From Cellulomonas terrae (lineage in GTDB: Bacteria; Actinomycetota; Actinomycetes; Actinomycetales; Cellulomonadaceae): a stretch of DNA of 64,000 nucleotides. The notes under the pieces were generated by a model. That model was not told where the DNA came from. It made no database searches and worked only from the letters and a program-made list of their open reading frames with translations. The position numbers and the translations under genes are program-made. Shown in pieces: positions 8,543 through 16,383 of the stretch. Where the stretch lies: positions 1-64,000 of the forward strand of contig NZ_BJWH01000004.1 in NCBI RefSeq assembly GCF_007990265.1, given 5' to 3'. The first letter of the stretch is position 1. Each line of letters starts with the position of its first letter.

Positions 8543-9118
8543 GTGCGACTGGTCGCCTCACACGACGGCAGGGTCCGCGTCCTCGTCGACGGTGCCCCGC
8601 CGACGCGGCCCGCCGACCTCGCGGACGCCCTCGTCGACCCGCTGCGAGCGCTCGGCAGACCGGTGTCCCGGGTGCACGCCGACGACTTCCTGCGGCCGGC
8701 CTCCGTGCGGTTCGAGCACGGGCGGCACGACCCGGACGCCTACCTGGAGGACCGGCTCGATGCGGGTGCGCTGGGGCGGGAGGTCCTCGACCTCTTCGCC
8801 TCGCGCGGCCGCTTCCTGCCGACGCTCTGGGACGCCGTGGCCGACCGGTCGACCCGCGCCGCGTACGTGGACGTGCCCGGACGAGCGGTCCTGGTGCTCG
8901 ACGGGAGCCTGCTGCTCGGGCGCTGGCTCGACGCGGACCTCACCGTGCACCTGACCGTCCGCGCGGCGACCCTCGCGCGCCGGACACCTGAGCAGGACCG
9001 GTGGACCCTCCCGGCGTTCGCCCGCTACGACGCGGAGACGACGCCGACGCAGGTGGCGGACGTCGTGGTCCACGTCGACGACCCCCGCCACCCCGCGCTG
9101 GCGTCCGGCGGGTGGTGA
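8543..9118 (+). CDS. Uridine-kinase-like P-loop-fold protein with degenerate Walker A, 191 aa
   Basis: Resembles the short actinobacterial proteins annotated as uridine kinases: VHADDFLRPASVRFEHGRHD matches the substrate region DDFYRP of the nucleoside kinase family, and VLVLDGSLLLGRWL corresponds to the strand with the second acidic residue. The expected P-loop GxxxxGK(S/T) reads VDGAPPTRPADLADAL, with no lysine or Ser/Thr at the usual places, so ATP-dependent kinase activity is doubtful. The GTG at 8543 is the first standard start; the frame stays open back to a CTG at 8501 that overlaps the stop of the channel gene, and homologous-looking sequence (TPDLLVDRLV) precedes the GTG, so the true N-terminus may be there. 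Confidence 0.65.
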   Translation: MRLVASHDGRVRVLVDGAPPTRPADLADALVDPLRALGRPVSRVHADDFLRPASVRFEHGRHDPDAYLEDRLDAGALGREVLDLFASRGRFLPTLWDAVADRSTRAAYVDVPGRAVLVLDGSLLLGRWLDADLTVHLTVRAATLARRTPEQDRWTLPAFARYDAETTPTQVADVVVHVDDPRHPALASGGW

Positions 9119-9146
9119 ACCCGGCCTGGGGTGACGGTTCGACCGC

Positions 9147-10103
9147 TCACTCAGGGACCGCTGCCGTCAGGCGGGCCGCCAGGCGGTGCATCGCGTCAGC
9201 CAGCTCGGGAGGACCGACGACGCGCAGCGGCACGCCGAACATCGCGAACCGCGCGGCGACACCGTCCCACGACCAGGCGCTGAGGACCGCACGGCAGCTG
9301 TGGTCGCCGAGGGGCTCGACGAGGGCGTCCCGGCCGGCCCACTGCGCGACCTCGGACGCCGCCATGTCGACCTCGGCCTCGCCCCGGCAGGGCCAGGGGT
9401 TCACGGTGCTGAAGCGCTCGGCGACGAACGCGGCGACGTCGGCGGCGGGCAGCGGCCGGGGTGCGAACCGCGGCCCGGACCCGGTCTTCGGGGTGATGCG
9501 GTCGACCCGGTACGTGCGCCAGTCGGCGCGGTCGAGGTCGTAGCCGACGAGGTACCAGCGCCCGCCCCACGTCACCAGGTGGTGCGCCTCGGCGCGGCGG
9601 GGGAGCCGGGTGTCGCTGCCGCCCTCGTAGTCGAACCGGAGCACCTCGTGCGCGCGCACGGCCGAGCCGACGGCCATCAGCACCTGCTGGTCGACCTGGG
9701 GACGCGTGCTGCCCCCGCGCGCCACGGCGGTGACCTGCAGGGCGTCGGCCGCGGCGCGCAGCCGCGCGGGCATGACCTGGCGGAGGGTCGCGAGCGCGCG
9801 CACGGCGGCCTCGTCGACCCCCGCCACGCCCGTGGACGCGGTCTGCAGGGCGACGACGAGGGCGACCGCCTGCTCGTCGTCGAGCAGGAGCGGGGGCATC
9901 TGGGTGCCGGCGTCGAGCCGGTACCCGCCGTCGGGTCCCTTGCTCGCGTGCACGGGGTAGCCGAGCTCGCGCAGCCGGTCGACGTCGCGGCGCACGGTCC
10001 GCGGGCTGACGCCGAGCCGGTCCGCGAGCACCTCGCCCGGCCAGTCGCGGCGGGCCTGCAGCAGCGACAGGAGCGCGAGGAGGCGGGAGGACGGCGTGGA
10101 CAC
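9147..10103 (-). CDS. YafY-type transcriptional regulator (HTH + WYL domain), 318 aa
   Basis: DeoR-like winged helix at the N-terminus (RLLALLSLLQARRDW then LADRLGVSPRTVRRDVDRLR) followed by a WYL domain, seen in HHLVTWGGRWYLVGYDLDRA and the C-terminal WCX-like extension. Such regulators bind DNA and sense nucleic-acid or small ligands. The GTG at 10103 lies directly behind TGAGGAC. It is divergent from the ABC exporter genes that start at 10191, separated by 87 bases that probably hold both promoters, so control of the exporter is a reasonable inference. Confidence 0.85.
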   Translation of the reverse strand: MSTPSSRLLALLSLLQARRDWPGEVLADRLGVSPRTVRRDVDRLRELGYPVHASKGPDGGYRLDAGTQMPPLLLDDEQAVALVVALQTASTGVAGVDEAAVRALATLRQVMPARLRAAADALQVTAVARGGSTRPQVDQQVLMAVGSAVRAHEVLRFDYEGGSDTRLPRRAEAHHLVTWGGRWYLVGYDLDRADWRTYRVDRITPKTGSGPRFAPRPLPAADVAAFVAERFSTVNPWPCRGEAEVDMAASEVAQWAGRDALVEPLGDHSCRAVLSAWSWDGVAARFAMFGVPLRVVGPPELADAMHRLAARLTAAVPE

Positions 10104-10190
10104 GTCCTCAGGATGCCACGCAGTAGAGGACAGGGCCTGACCGCTATCCCCGACAGGCTGGCTCTTGTACCCACTCGACGAGGGAGAGAC

Positions 10191-11177
10191 ATGATCCAGA
10201 CCCGAGGACTCACCAAGGACTTCGTGGTGAGCAGCTCCGAGACCGTGCACGCCGTGCGCGGCATCGACCTCGACATCGCCCCGGGCGAGCTCGTCGCCGT
10301 GCTCGGGCCGAACGGCGCCGGCAAGTCGACGACGATGCGCATGCTCACCACCCTGGTCCGCCCGACCTCCGGGTCCGCGACGGTCGCGGGCGTGGACGTC
10401 GTCGCGGACCCGGCGGCGGTCCGGCGGAACATCGGCTACGTCGGCCAGGGCAACGGCGCCGGGCACCAGCAGCGTGCCGGCGACGAGCTGACCCTGCAGG
10501 GCCGGGTCTACGGGCTCGACCGCGCGGCGGCCCAGCGGCGCACGGCCGAGCTGCTCGACGCGCTCGACCTGACCGCCCTGGCCAGGCGCAAGGTGTCGGA
10601 CCTGTCCGGCGGCCAGCGGCGGCGGTTGGACGTCGCGCTCGGCCTGGTGCACGCGCCGCGCCTGCTGTTCCTGGACGAGCCGACCACCGGCCTCGACCCG
10701 CACAACCGCGCCAACCTGTGGGAGCACATCTCCCGGCTGCGCACCGAGCACGACATGACGATCGTGCTCACCACGCACTACCTCGACGAGGCGGACACCA
10801 TGGCCGAGCGCGTCGTGGTCGTCGACCACGGGCAGATCATCGCCGACGACACCGCGGACGGCCTCAAGCGCACGCTCGCCGGCGACCGCGTGGTGCTCAC
10901 CGTCGCAGTCGGGGGGACCGCGTCGCGGGTCGCGTCGATCGTCGAGGCGCTCCCCGGCGCGCGGGACGTGACCATTGCGGGCGACCGGGTGGAGGCCAGG
11001 GTGGCCGACGCCGGTGCGGCCGTGCCCGAGCTGGTCCTGGCCGCGTCCGGCGCCGGGGCGCCCCTGCTCGAGGCGCTCGCGGTGCGGCCCACGCTCGACG
11101 ACGTCTTCCTGGCCCTCACGGGCCGCAGCCTGCGCGACGGCGCCGACACCACGACCACCGAGGAGGCCGCAGCATGA
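10191..11177 (+). CDS. ABC transporter ATP-binding protein, DrrA-like, 328 aa
   Basis: Nucleotide-binding subunit of a drug- or lipid-export ABC system at the inner face of the membrane. Walker A GPNGAGKST is at residues 39-47, the Q-loop follows in NIGYVGQGN, the ABC signature is LSGGQRRRLDVALGL, and Walker B is LLFLDEPTTGLDP. The C-terminal ~90 residues after the ATPase core are the extension typical of daunorubicin-resistance DrrA proteins. GAGGGAGAGAC precedes the ATG. The stop overlaps the permease start as ATGA. The WYL regulator is transcribed divergently. Substrate unknown. Confidence 0.9.
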   Translation: MIQTRGLTKDFVVSSSETVHAVRGIDLDIAPGELVAVLGPNGAGKSTTMRMLTTLVRPTSGSATVAGVDVVADPAAVRRNIGYVGQGNGAGHQQRAGDELTLQGRVYGLDRAAAQRRTAELLDALDLTALARRKVSDLSGGQRRRLDVALGLVHAPRLLFLDEPTTGLDPHNRANLWEHISRLRTEHDMTIVLTTHYLDEADTMAERVVVVDHGQIIADDTADGLKRTLAGDRVVLTVAVGGTASRVASIVEALPGARDVTIAGDRVEARVADAGAAVPELVLAASGAGAPLLEALAVRPTLDDVFLALTGRSLRDGADTTTTEEAAA

Positions 11178-11992
11178 GCACCGCCACGATCGACGCACCG
11201 ACCCGCACCCTGACCCCTGTCCGCCGCTCGTGGCTCTCGGACGTCTGGCTCGTCATGACCCGAGAGCTGCGGCCCGTGGTCCGCGAGCCGTTCTCCGTCG
11301 TGTTCGGCCTGATCCAGCCGCTCGTCTTCCTGGGTCTGTTCGGGCCGCTGCTCGTCGGCTCCGTCGGGGAGACCGGGGGCCTGAGCTCCACGGACGTCTG
11401 GCAGTGGTTCGTGCCGTCGATCCTGGTCATGACCACGCTCTTCGGGACGTCCACGACCGGCTCCAACCTGCAGTTCGAGATGCAGACCGGGGCGCACGAG
11501 CGGTTGCTGGTCACCCCGCTGTCCCGGTCCTCGCAGCTCGTCGGCCGGTCGCTGAAGGAGATGGTGCCGCTGGTCGCGCAGGCGGTCATCCTCGTCCTCG
11601 TCATGCTCCCGTTCGGCTTCCGTGCCGACCCCGTCGGTGCCCCGATCGGGCTCGCGATGCTCGCGGTGCTCGGCGTCGGGCTGGGGTCGCTCAGCTACGC
11701 GCTGGCGATCGCGGTGCGCAAGCAGGAGTGGATGTTCTGGGCGGTGCAGCAGACCGTGCTGTTCCCGCTGCTGATCCTGTCCGGGATGCTCCTGCCGCTG
11801 GAGACCGGTCCGCACTGGATGAAGGTCGCCTCCGCGTTCGACCCGCTGCGGTGGGTCGTCGAGGCCGAGCGGGCGCTGTTCGCCGGCGACCTGACCAGCA
11901 GCGCCGTGGCGGCAGGCTGGCTCGCGGCCGTCCTCACGGCGGTCGTCGGTCTGGCGGTCGGGGTGCGGACCCTGCTGCGCAGCACCGACTGA
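11174..11992 (+). CDS. ABC-2 type permease, DrrB-like, 272 aa
   Basis: Membrane partner of the upstream ATPase. About six hydrophobic helices are visible, for example VVFGLIQPLVFLGLFGPLLV, IGLAMLAVLGVGLGSLSYAL, QQTVLFPLLILSGMLLPLET and a last one near AAGWLAAVLTAVVGLAVGV. The motif LLVTPLSRSSQLVGRSLKEM is the cytosolic loop conserved in ABC-2 exporters. The ATG overlaps the ATPase stop, implying coupled translation. A 10-bp stem follows 18 bases after the stop. Confidence 0.88.
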   Translation: MSTATIDAPTRTLTPVRRSWLSDVWLVMTRELRPVVREPFSVVFGLIQPLVFLGLFGPLLVGSVGETGGLSSTDVWQWFVPSILVMTTLFGTSTTGSNLQFEMQTGAHERLLVTPLSRSSQLVGRSLKEMVPLVAQAVILVLVMLPFGFRADPVGAPIGLAMLAVLGVGLGSLSYALAIAVRKQEWMFWAVQQTVLFPLLILSGMLLPLETGPHWMKVASAFDPLRWVVEAERALFAGDLTSSAVAAGWLAAVLTAVVGLAVGVRTLLRSTD

Positions 11993-12010
11993 GCACCTCA
12001 CGCCGAACCG

Positions 12011-12045
12011 CCGTCGCGCGTCTTCTCCTCGAGGGCGCGCGACGG
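12011..12045 (+). terminator. Hairpin after the ABC exporter operon
   Basis: CCGTCGCGCG pairs with CGCGCGACGG around a 15-base loop, beginning 18 bases after the permease stop. No T-run follows. It lies just upstream of the ogt-like start, so it could also be part of that leader. Confidence 0.4.
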
Positions 12046-12070
12046 GCGGGCCGTGTCAGTGGGTGGGGGA

Positions 12071-12607
12071 ATGATGACGGTCATGACCGTCCTGGAAGAG
12101 GTCCGTGTGGTGCACACGGTGGTCCCGTCGCCGCTCGGCCCGATCACGCTCGTCTCCCACGACGGGGGCCTGTCCGCGCTGCTGCTGCAGAGCTCGAAGT
12201 ACGAGGCCGTCCAGGGCCCGTTCGGCGAGCGGGCCGACGACGAGTTCGACGAGGTGCAGACGCAGCTCCACGAGTACTTCGCCGGGACTCGCACGCAGTT
12301 CGACCTCCCCCTGCACCTCGTGGGGACCACGTTCCAGCGCCGCGTGTGGGAGGGGCTGCTGCGGATCCCGTACGGGCAGACGCGGTCCTACGGTGAGCTC
12401 GCCGCGGAGATCGGTCTGGACCCGCGCACGTCGTCGCGCGCCGTCGGGGCGGCCAACGGGCGCAACCGGATCGCGATCGTCGTCCCCTGCCACCGCGTCA
12501 TCGGTGCGGACGGCACGCTGACCGGGTTCGCCGCCGGGCTGGAGCGCAAGCGGTTCCTGCTCGGGCACGAGGCCAAGGGCCGGCCGCGCGAGCACCTGCT
12601 GTTCTGA
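12071..12607 (+). CDS. ogt: Methylated-DNA--protein-cysteine methyltransferase (Ogt-like), 178 aa
   Basis: Suicide repair protein that moves alkyl groups from O6-alkylguanine to its own cysteine. The acceptor motif is IVVPCHRVIG, Cys140 from the ATG at 12071, preceded by the Asn-hinge region VGAANGRNRIAI and the DNA-binding helix YGQTRSYGELAAEIGLDPRTSSRAVG. Length is normal. Possible starts are GTG 12053, ATG 12071, 12074 and 12083; GGTGGGGG just upstream favours 12071 or 12074. Monocistronic by context, with stem-loops on both sides. Confidence 0.9.
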   Translation: MMTVMTVLEEVRVVHTVVPSPLGPITLVSHDGGLSALLLQSSKYEAVQGPFGERADDEFDEVQTQLHEYFAGTRTQFDLPLHLVGTTFQRRVWEGLLRIPYGQTRSYGELAAEIGLDPRTSSRAVGAANGRNRIAIVVPCHRVIGADGTLTGFAAGLERKRFLLGHEAKGRPREHLLF

Positions 12608-12612
12608 GATCA

Positions 12613-12635
12613 CCGTGGGGTCTGCCCCACCACGG
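12613..12635 (+). terminator. Imperfect hairpin after ogt
   Basis: CCGTGGGG pairs with CCCCA-CCACGG across a TCTG loop with a small bulge, 5 bases after the stop. Between it and the next ribosome binding site there is only a G-rich stretch with no gene. Confidence 0.35.
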
Positions 12636-12709
12636 CTCGGGGGAGTGCTCCATGGTGGGCGGCGGCTGCGCGTCGACAGGCTGAGATCACCCGACATCGA
12701 GGAGATCTC

Positions 12710-13867
12710 ATGACGAGACGACACAGCAGGGCCCGTACGGCTGTCACGATCGCCGCCGTCTGCACGGTCGCGGTCGGTGCCGTGATCACCGGCACCCCGG
12801 CGTACTCCGAGGGCCGCGCGCCCCGGGACGTCGTCCAGCGCGAGCTCGACGGCCTCGTCCGTGACGCAGGCTTCCCCGCCGCGCTGGCCACCTACCAGGA
12901 CCCACGCGGACGCAGCCGCGACTACACCGCGGGCGTCGGCGACCTGGAGACGGGCGCCCGGGTGCCGCTCGACGGGCAGGTCCGCATCGGCAGCAACACC
13001 AAGACGTTCGTCGCCGTCACGCTCCTGCAGCTGGTCGACGAGGGGGAGGTCGAGCTCGACGCCCCGGTCGAGACGTACCTGCCCGGGCTGGTGCACGGCG
13101 ACGGCGTCGACGGCACCCGCATCACCGTCCGGCAGGTGCTCCAGCACACGAGCGGTGTGCCCAACTACACCGCGGTGATCGACCCCGACTTCTTCGCGAC
13201 GCGCCACCAGTACGTCGAGCCGCACGAGCTGCTCGACCTGGCGCTGACCCAGCCGGGCACGCCGCCGGGGACCGGGTGGTCGTACAGCAACACCAACTAC
13301 GTCATCGCCGGGCTGATCGTGCAGAAGGTCACCGGACGTCCGCTGGCCGAGGTCGTCACCGACCGTGTCATCGAGCCGCTGCACCTGCGGGACACCTACG
13401 TCCCGGACCGCGGCGAAGAGGAGCTCCGCGGACGCCACCCCCTCGGGTACCACGCGACGGAGCCCGGCGGTGAGCTGCGCGACATCACCGTGCTGGACCC
13501 GGGCTGGGCCTGGGGCGCGGGAGACATCGTGTCGACCCCGAGCGACCTGAACGCGTTCTTCGTCGCCCTGCTCGACGGGGAGCTGCTGCCCCCGGCGCTC
13601 CTTGCGGAGATGCAGACGACCGTCGAGACGGCGCCGGAGCTGGACGGCATGCGCTACGGGCTGGCCCTCTTCAGCACGCCGCTGAGCTGCGGCGGGGTCG
13701 CCTGGGGCCACGGCGGCAGCATCCCCGGGTACGAGACCGGCGGCGGCGTCGGCCCGGACGGCCGGTCGGTGACCGTCGCGGTGACCGCGCTCCCGGCGGC
13801 CACGGCGGACCCCGAGGGGGCGTGGCACCGGATGACCGAGGCGGTCGACGCGGTGCTCTGCGCGTAG
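12710..13867 (+). CDS. Secreted serine hydrolase of the beta-lactamase / D-Ala-D-Ala carboxypeptidase family, 385 aa
   Basis: Class C beta-lactamase-fold enzyme. A signal peptide is evident: MTRRHSRAR then a hydrophobic stretch to about residue 32 (TPAYSEG). The active-site serine is in GSNTKTF (Ser95, Lys98), the tyrosine motif YxN is YSNTNY (Tyr192), and the third motif is HGGS near the C-terminus, as in D,D-peptidases, esterases and beta-lactamases of family S12. The likely task is cell-wall peptide trimming outside the membrane; antibiotic hydrolysis cannot be excluded. GAGGAGA stands before the ATG. Monocistronic, convergent with the PRC-barrel gene 3 bases downstream. Confidence 0.88.
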   Translation: MTRRHSRARTAVTIAAVCTVAVGAVITGTPAYSEGRAPRDVVQRELDGLVRDAGFPAALATYQDPRGRSRDYTAGVGDLETGARVPLDGQVRIGSNTKTFVAVTLLQLVDEGEVELDAPVETYLPGLVHGDGVDGTRITVRQVLQHTSGVPNYTAVIDPDFFATRHQYVEPHELLDLALTQPGTPPGTGWSYSNTNYVIAGLIVQKVTGRPLAEVVTDRVIEPLHLRDTYVPDRGEEELRGRHPLGYHATEPGGELRDITVLDPGWAWGAGDIVSTPSDLNAFFVALLDGELLPPALLAEMQTTVETAPELDGMRYGLALFSTPLSCGGVAWGHGGSIPGYETGGGVGPDGRSVTVAVTALPAATADPEGAWHRMTEAVDAVLCA

Positions 13868-13870
13868 CCC

Positions 13871-14242
13871 TCACGTCGCCGGGTGCAGGTCCGGGCGCTG
13901 CGACGGGCGGCCCGGCAGGTCGGGGGAGATCTGCCGGTAGCCGTCGCGCAGCCGGACCGCGCCCGGCTCGACGGCCGCCACGTCCTGCCAGTGCACGAGG
14001 AACGTCCCGCGGTGCCGCCACCGCAACCAGCGCGCCACGAGCGCAGGGGACCGCACCCCCGTCCGCTCGTAGCCGAGGAACGACGTCCCGGTCCGCGGGC
14101 TGACCAGCAGCCCGTGCAGGCGCGGTGCGGCGAGCGGTCCGACGAGCGGGCCGTCGAGCACCAGCCGCACGTCCACCACGTAGCCGAGACGCTCGTCGGC
14201 GGGGCCCCGCACGGGGGTGTCGAGCAGGTCACCCAGGATCAT
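13871..14242 (-). CDS. PRC-barrel-like protein, last gene of the Nramp cassette, 123 aa
   Basis: Short beta-rich protein beginning MILGDLLDTPVRG, with DERLGYVVDVRLVLDG matching the opening strands of PRC-barrel domains (G-xx-V-x-D-x-x-L pattern), then LHGLLVSPRTGTSFLGYERTG and a tryptophan-rich segment WLRWRHRGTFLVHWQDV. No membrane segment. It overlaps the preceding gene by 14 bases, so it is almost certainly translated from the same message. PRC barrels bind RNA or proteins in RimM and photosynthetic reaction centres; what this one binds is unknown. A partner or cytosolic regulator of the transporter is an inference. Confidence 0.65.
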   Translation of the reverse strand: MILGDLLDTPVRGPADERLGYVVDVRLVLDGPLVGPLAAPRLHGLLVSPRTGTSFLGYERTGVRSPALVARWLRWRHRGTFLVHWQDVAAVEPGAVRLRDGYRQISPDLPGRPSQRPDLHPAT

Positions 14243-14621
14243 GGCGACCTCCCGGCAGGCGTCCGATCACCCGGTCGCGGACCCAGCGCTCGGTCCACGT
14301 CACGTCCAGCGTGTCGCCGCGCACGCCGAGCGCCACGGTGGTGCCGACGTCGGCGACGTGGGACCAGCGGATGCGGTGCCAGCTGGACGACGGCGGCCGG
14401 CCGCCGAAGACCCGGGTGGCCAGCACGGCGCCGCTGAGCAGCGACGTCACGACGGCCGTCTGGGTGCCGTCCGGCCGGTCGCTGCCGTCCATGCCGTGCA
14501 CCTCCAGGTCGTCGACGGTGCAGACGGGGACGCCGTCGACGTCGAGGACCTGGCGGTCGAGCAGGTGCAGCCGGGCGTCGAGCACGAGCCCGGGCAGCCG
14601 CTCGTCGGGGGGAAGGGTCAT
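14229..14621 (-). CDS. PRC-barrel-like protein of the Nramp cassette, 130 aa
   Basis: DARLHLLDRQVLDVDGVPVC then TVDDLEVHG is a good match to the N-terminal half of a PRC-barrel domain; the rest alternates strands (GTTVALGVRGDTLDVTWTE) and ends in a short basic tail WVRDRVIGRLPGGRHDPG. No signal peptide or membrane helix. The ATG at 14621 overlaps the transporter stop by four bases (ATGA). It differs clearly in sequence from the second PRC-barrel protein, so the two are not a recent duplication. Function inferred only from linkage to the transporter. Confidence 0.65.
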   Translation of the reverse strand: MTLPPDERLPGLVLDARLHLLDRQVLDVDGVPVCTVDDLEVHGMDGSDRPDGTQTAVVTSLLSGAVLATRVFGGRPPSSSWHRIRWSHVADVGTTVALGVRGDTLDVTWTERWVRDRVIGRLPGGRHDPG

Positions 14622-15847
14622 GAGCCCGCTCCGGTCGCGATCATCAGGGGGATCGCGGCGACGGATGCCGTCACGATGATGACGAGGTATACGAGCGCGA
14701 GGGCGTTGGTGGCCCGTCCGTTGACGTGCTCGCCCATGTACTCCGGGTCGTTGGCGACGATCAGGATGGGCAGGTACGTCAAGGGCAGCGCGATCGCGGA
14801 GAACACCACCGAGAACTCCGTGATCTTGATGGGGTCGACGCTGGTCATGAGCACCGCGCCCGCCACCAGGATGCAGACGATCATCGTCAGGTGGAACCGG
14901 GCGGCCTGCGCGGGGCGGCGGAACTTCCCCCACGACCAGCCCATGAACTGGGCGAGCGTGTACCCGCTGGACAGGGACGTCTCCAGCGCGGCGCCGAAGG
15001 TCGCGGCGACGATCCCGACGATGACGACCGCGAGCGCGAGCTTGCCGCCCGCGAGCGCGACGGGGAGCACGATCTGGGACAGCGACGACACCTCGATGCC
15101 GGCGGGCAGGAACACGATCGCGGCGCACGCGGCGATCGCGACGGACAGGATCCCGCCGAGCGGGAAGCCGACCAGCACGTTCATCCGGGACTGCGCCAGG
15201 TCCTTGACGGTCCACCGCTCCTCGACCGCCCCGGAGGAGAAGAAGAAGACCTCGTAGGGCGTCATCGCGGCACCGAACAGGGCGATCGCGTAGTACCAGT
15301 AGACGGCGTGCCCCTCGGCGGCGGGCACGGTGGGGGAGAGTGCCTGGTCGGCGAGCTCGTTCCAGTCGGGGCCGAGCAGGAACACCGCGACCGCGAACAC
15401 GACGAGGGTGAGCCCGACCAGCCCGGTGACGTTCTCCATGATCGAGAACTTCGCGCGCCACACGACGAGCCACAGGGCGAGCGCGGCGACGGGGATCCAG
15501 AGGCGCGGCTCGACGCTGCTGGCCAGCTGCAGCGCGAGCGCGATGCCGCCGACCTCGGCGGTCAGGGTCAGCAGGTTGATGAGGAACGAGGCCGTGAGGT
15601 TGGCACCCGCCGCGCGGGGTCCGAGGCGCTCCCGGATGATCTCGAACGTCGCCCGGCCGCTGACCGCCGCGACCCGACCGGACATGCTGGCGAACAGGCA
15701 GATGCCGATCACGCCGACGACCACGACCCATGCGAGCGAGAGCCCGAACCGGCTGCCGACGACCGCGTTGGTGACCATGTCCCCGATGTCGAGGAACCCG
15801 CCGATCGCCGTGAGGATGCCGAGCGCGACACCGAGGACCCGCTTCAC
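14618..15847 (-). CDS. Divergent Nramp-family divalent-metal transporter, 409 aa
   Basis: Integral membrane protein with about eleven helices and the Nramp architecture. The two unwound metal-binding helices can be placed but are altered. Canonical TM1 DPGN reads DIGD in GGFLDIGDMVTNAVVG, and canonical TM6 MPHN reads TPYE in LFGAAMTPYEVFFFSS. The soft methionine ligand that favours Mn/Fe over Mg/Ca is therefore missing. Members with altered sites include magnesium transporters (NRMT) and aluminium transporters; which metal is carried here cannot be stated. The GTG at 15847 overlaps the lipoprotein stop (GTGA) and its own stop overlaps the next start, so the four genes are coupled. Confidence 0.8.
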   Translation of the reverse strand: MKRVLGVALGILTAIGGFLDIGDMVTNAVVGSRFGLSLAWVVVVGVIGICLFASMSGRVAAVSGRATFEIIRERLGPRAAGANLTASFLINLLTLTAEVGGIALALQLASSVEPRLWIPVAALALWLVVWRAKFSIMENVTGLVGLTLVVFAVAVFLLGPDWNELADQALSPTVPAAEGHAVYWYYAIALFGAAMTPYEVFFFSSGAVEERWTVKDLAQSRMNVLVGFPLGGILSVAIAACAAIVFLPAGIEVSSLSQIVLPVALAGGKLALAVVIVGIVAATFGAALETSLSSGYTLAQFMGWSWGKFRRPAQAARFHLTMIVCILVAGAVLMTSVDPIKITEFSVVFSAIALPLTYLPILIVANDPEYMGEHVNGRATNALALVYLVIIVTASVAAIPLMIATGAGS

Positions 15848-16302
15848 TCGCCCGTCACCTCGTCGAGCGTGGCGGTGAGGTCGTCCAGCGCGGTCGCGCT
15901 CGCGTCGAGGGCGGCGACGACGGTCCCCTCGTCGGAACCGGCACCGTTAGCCCAGCCGCGGGCAGCCGCGACCGCGACCTGCGCGTCCCGGACCGTGGTC
16001 AGGGCGTCGGCCTGCCACGCCGCTCCCGTGCGGTCCGCGGGGACGAACGTCGCGACGGCGTCGGCGGCCTCCTGCAGCACGTGCACCTGGTCGAGCAGCG
16101 CGGTGTCCGTCACGGCGGCCGTGCTGCGGCCGTCCCCGAGGAGCTCGGCGGCCAGCGTCGCGGTCCCGACCGCCGACGACGCCTGCTCCAGGGGCGACGT
16201 CAGCGCGCGTGCCTCGTCGACCGGCGTCGCGTCCAGGCCCACGGCGCACCCGGCCGCGGCCGCGACCGCGGCGAGCCCCAGGAGCGCCCGAACGACCCGC
16301 AT
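15844..16302 (-). CDS. Predicted lipoprotein, first gene of the Nramp cassette, 152 aa
   Basis: N-terminal MRVVRALLGL then AAVAAAAGC ends in a lipobox (AAGC, Cys near residue 19), so the protein is probably lipid-anchored outside the membrane. The mature part is Ala/Thr/Asp-rich and helical, with a four-helix-like pattern (EQASSAVGTATLAAELL, DALTTVRDAQVAVAAARGWA) and ends DDLTATLDEVTGE. No known domain is recognised. It heads the overlapping cassette and could be an extracytoplasmic metal-binding or structural partner, which is inference. The ATG at 16302 is divergent from the SDR gene at 16384. Confidence 0.65.
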   Translation of the reverse strand: MRVVRALLGLAAVAAAAGCAVGLDATPVDEARALTSPLEQASSAVGTATLAAELLGDGRSTAAVTDTALLDQVHVLQEAADAVATFVPADRTGAAWQADALTTVRDAQVAVAAARGWANGAGSDEGTVVAALDASATALDDLTATLDEVTGE

Positions 16303-16383
16303 GGACGCATCGTGGCTCGCGGCACGCGACGGCGCGCGTCGAGCAGGGATGCGGGCTGCCGCATCTGGTGCGAGCGTGGGTCC

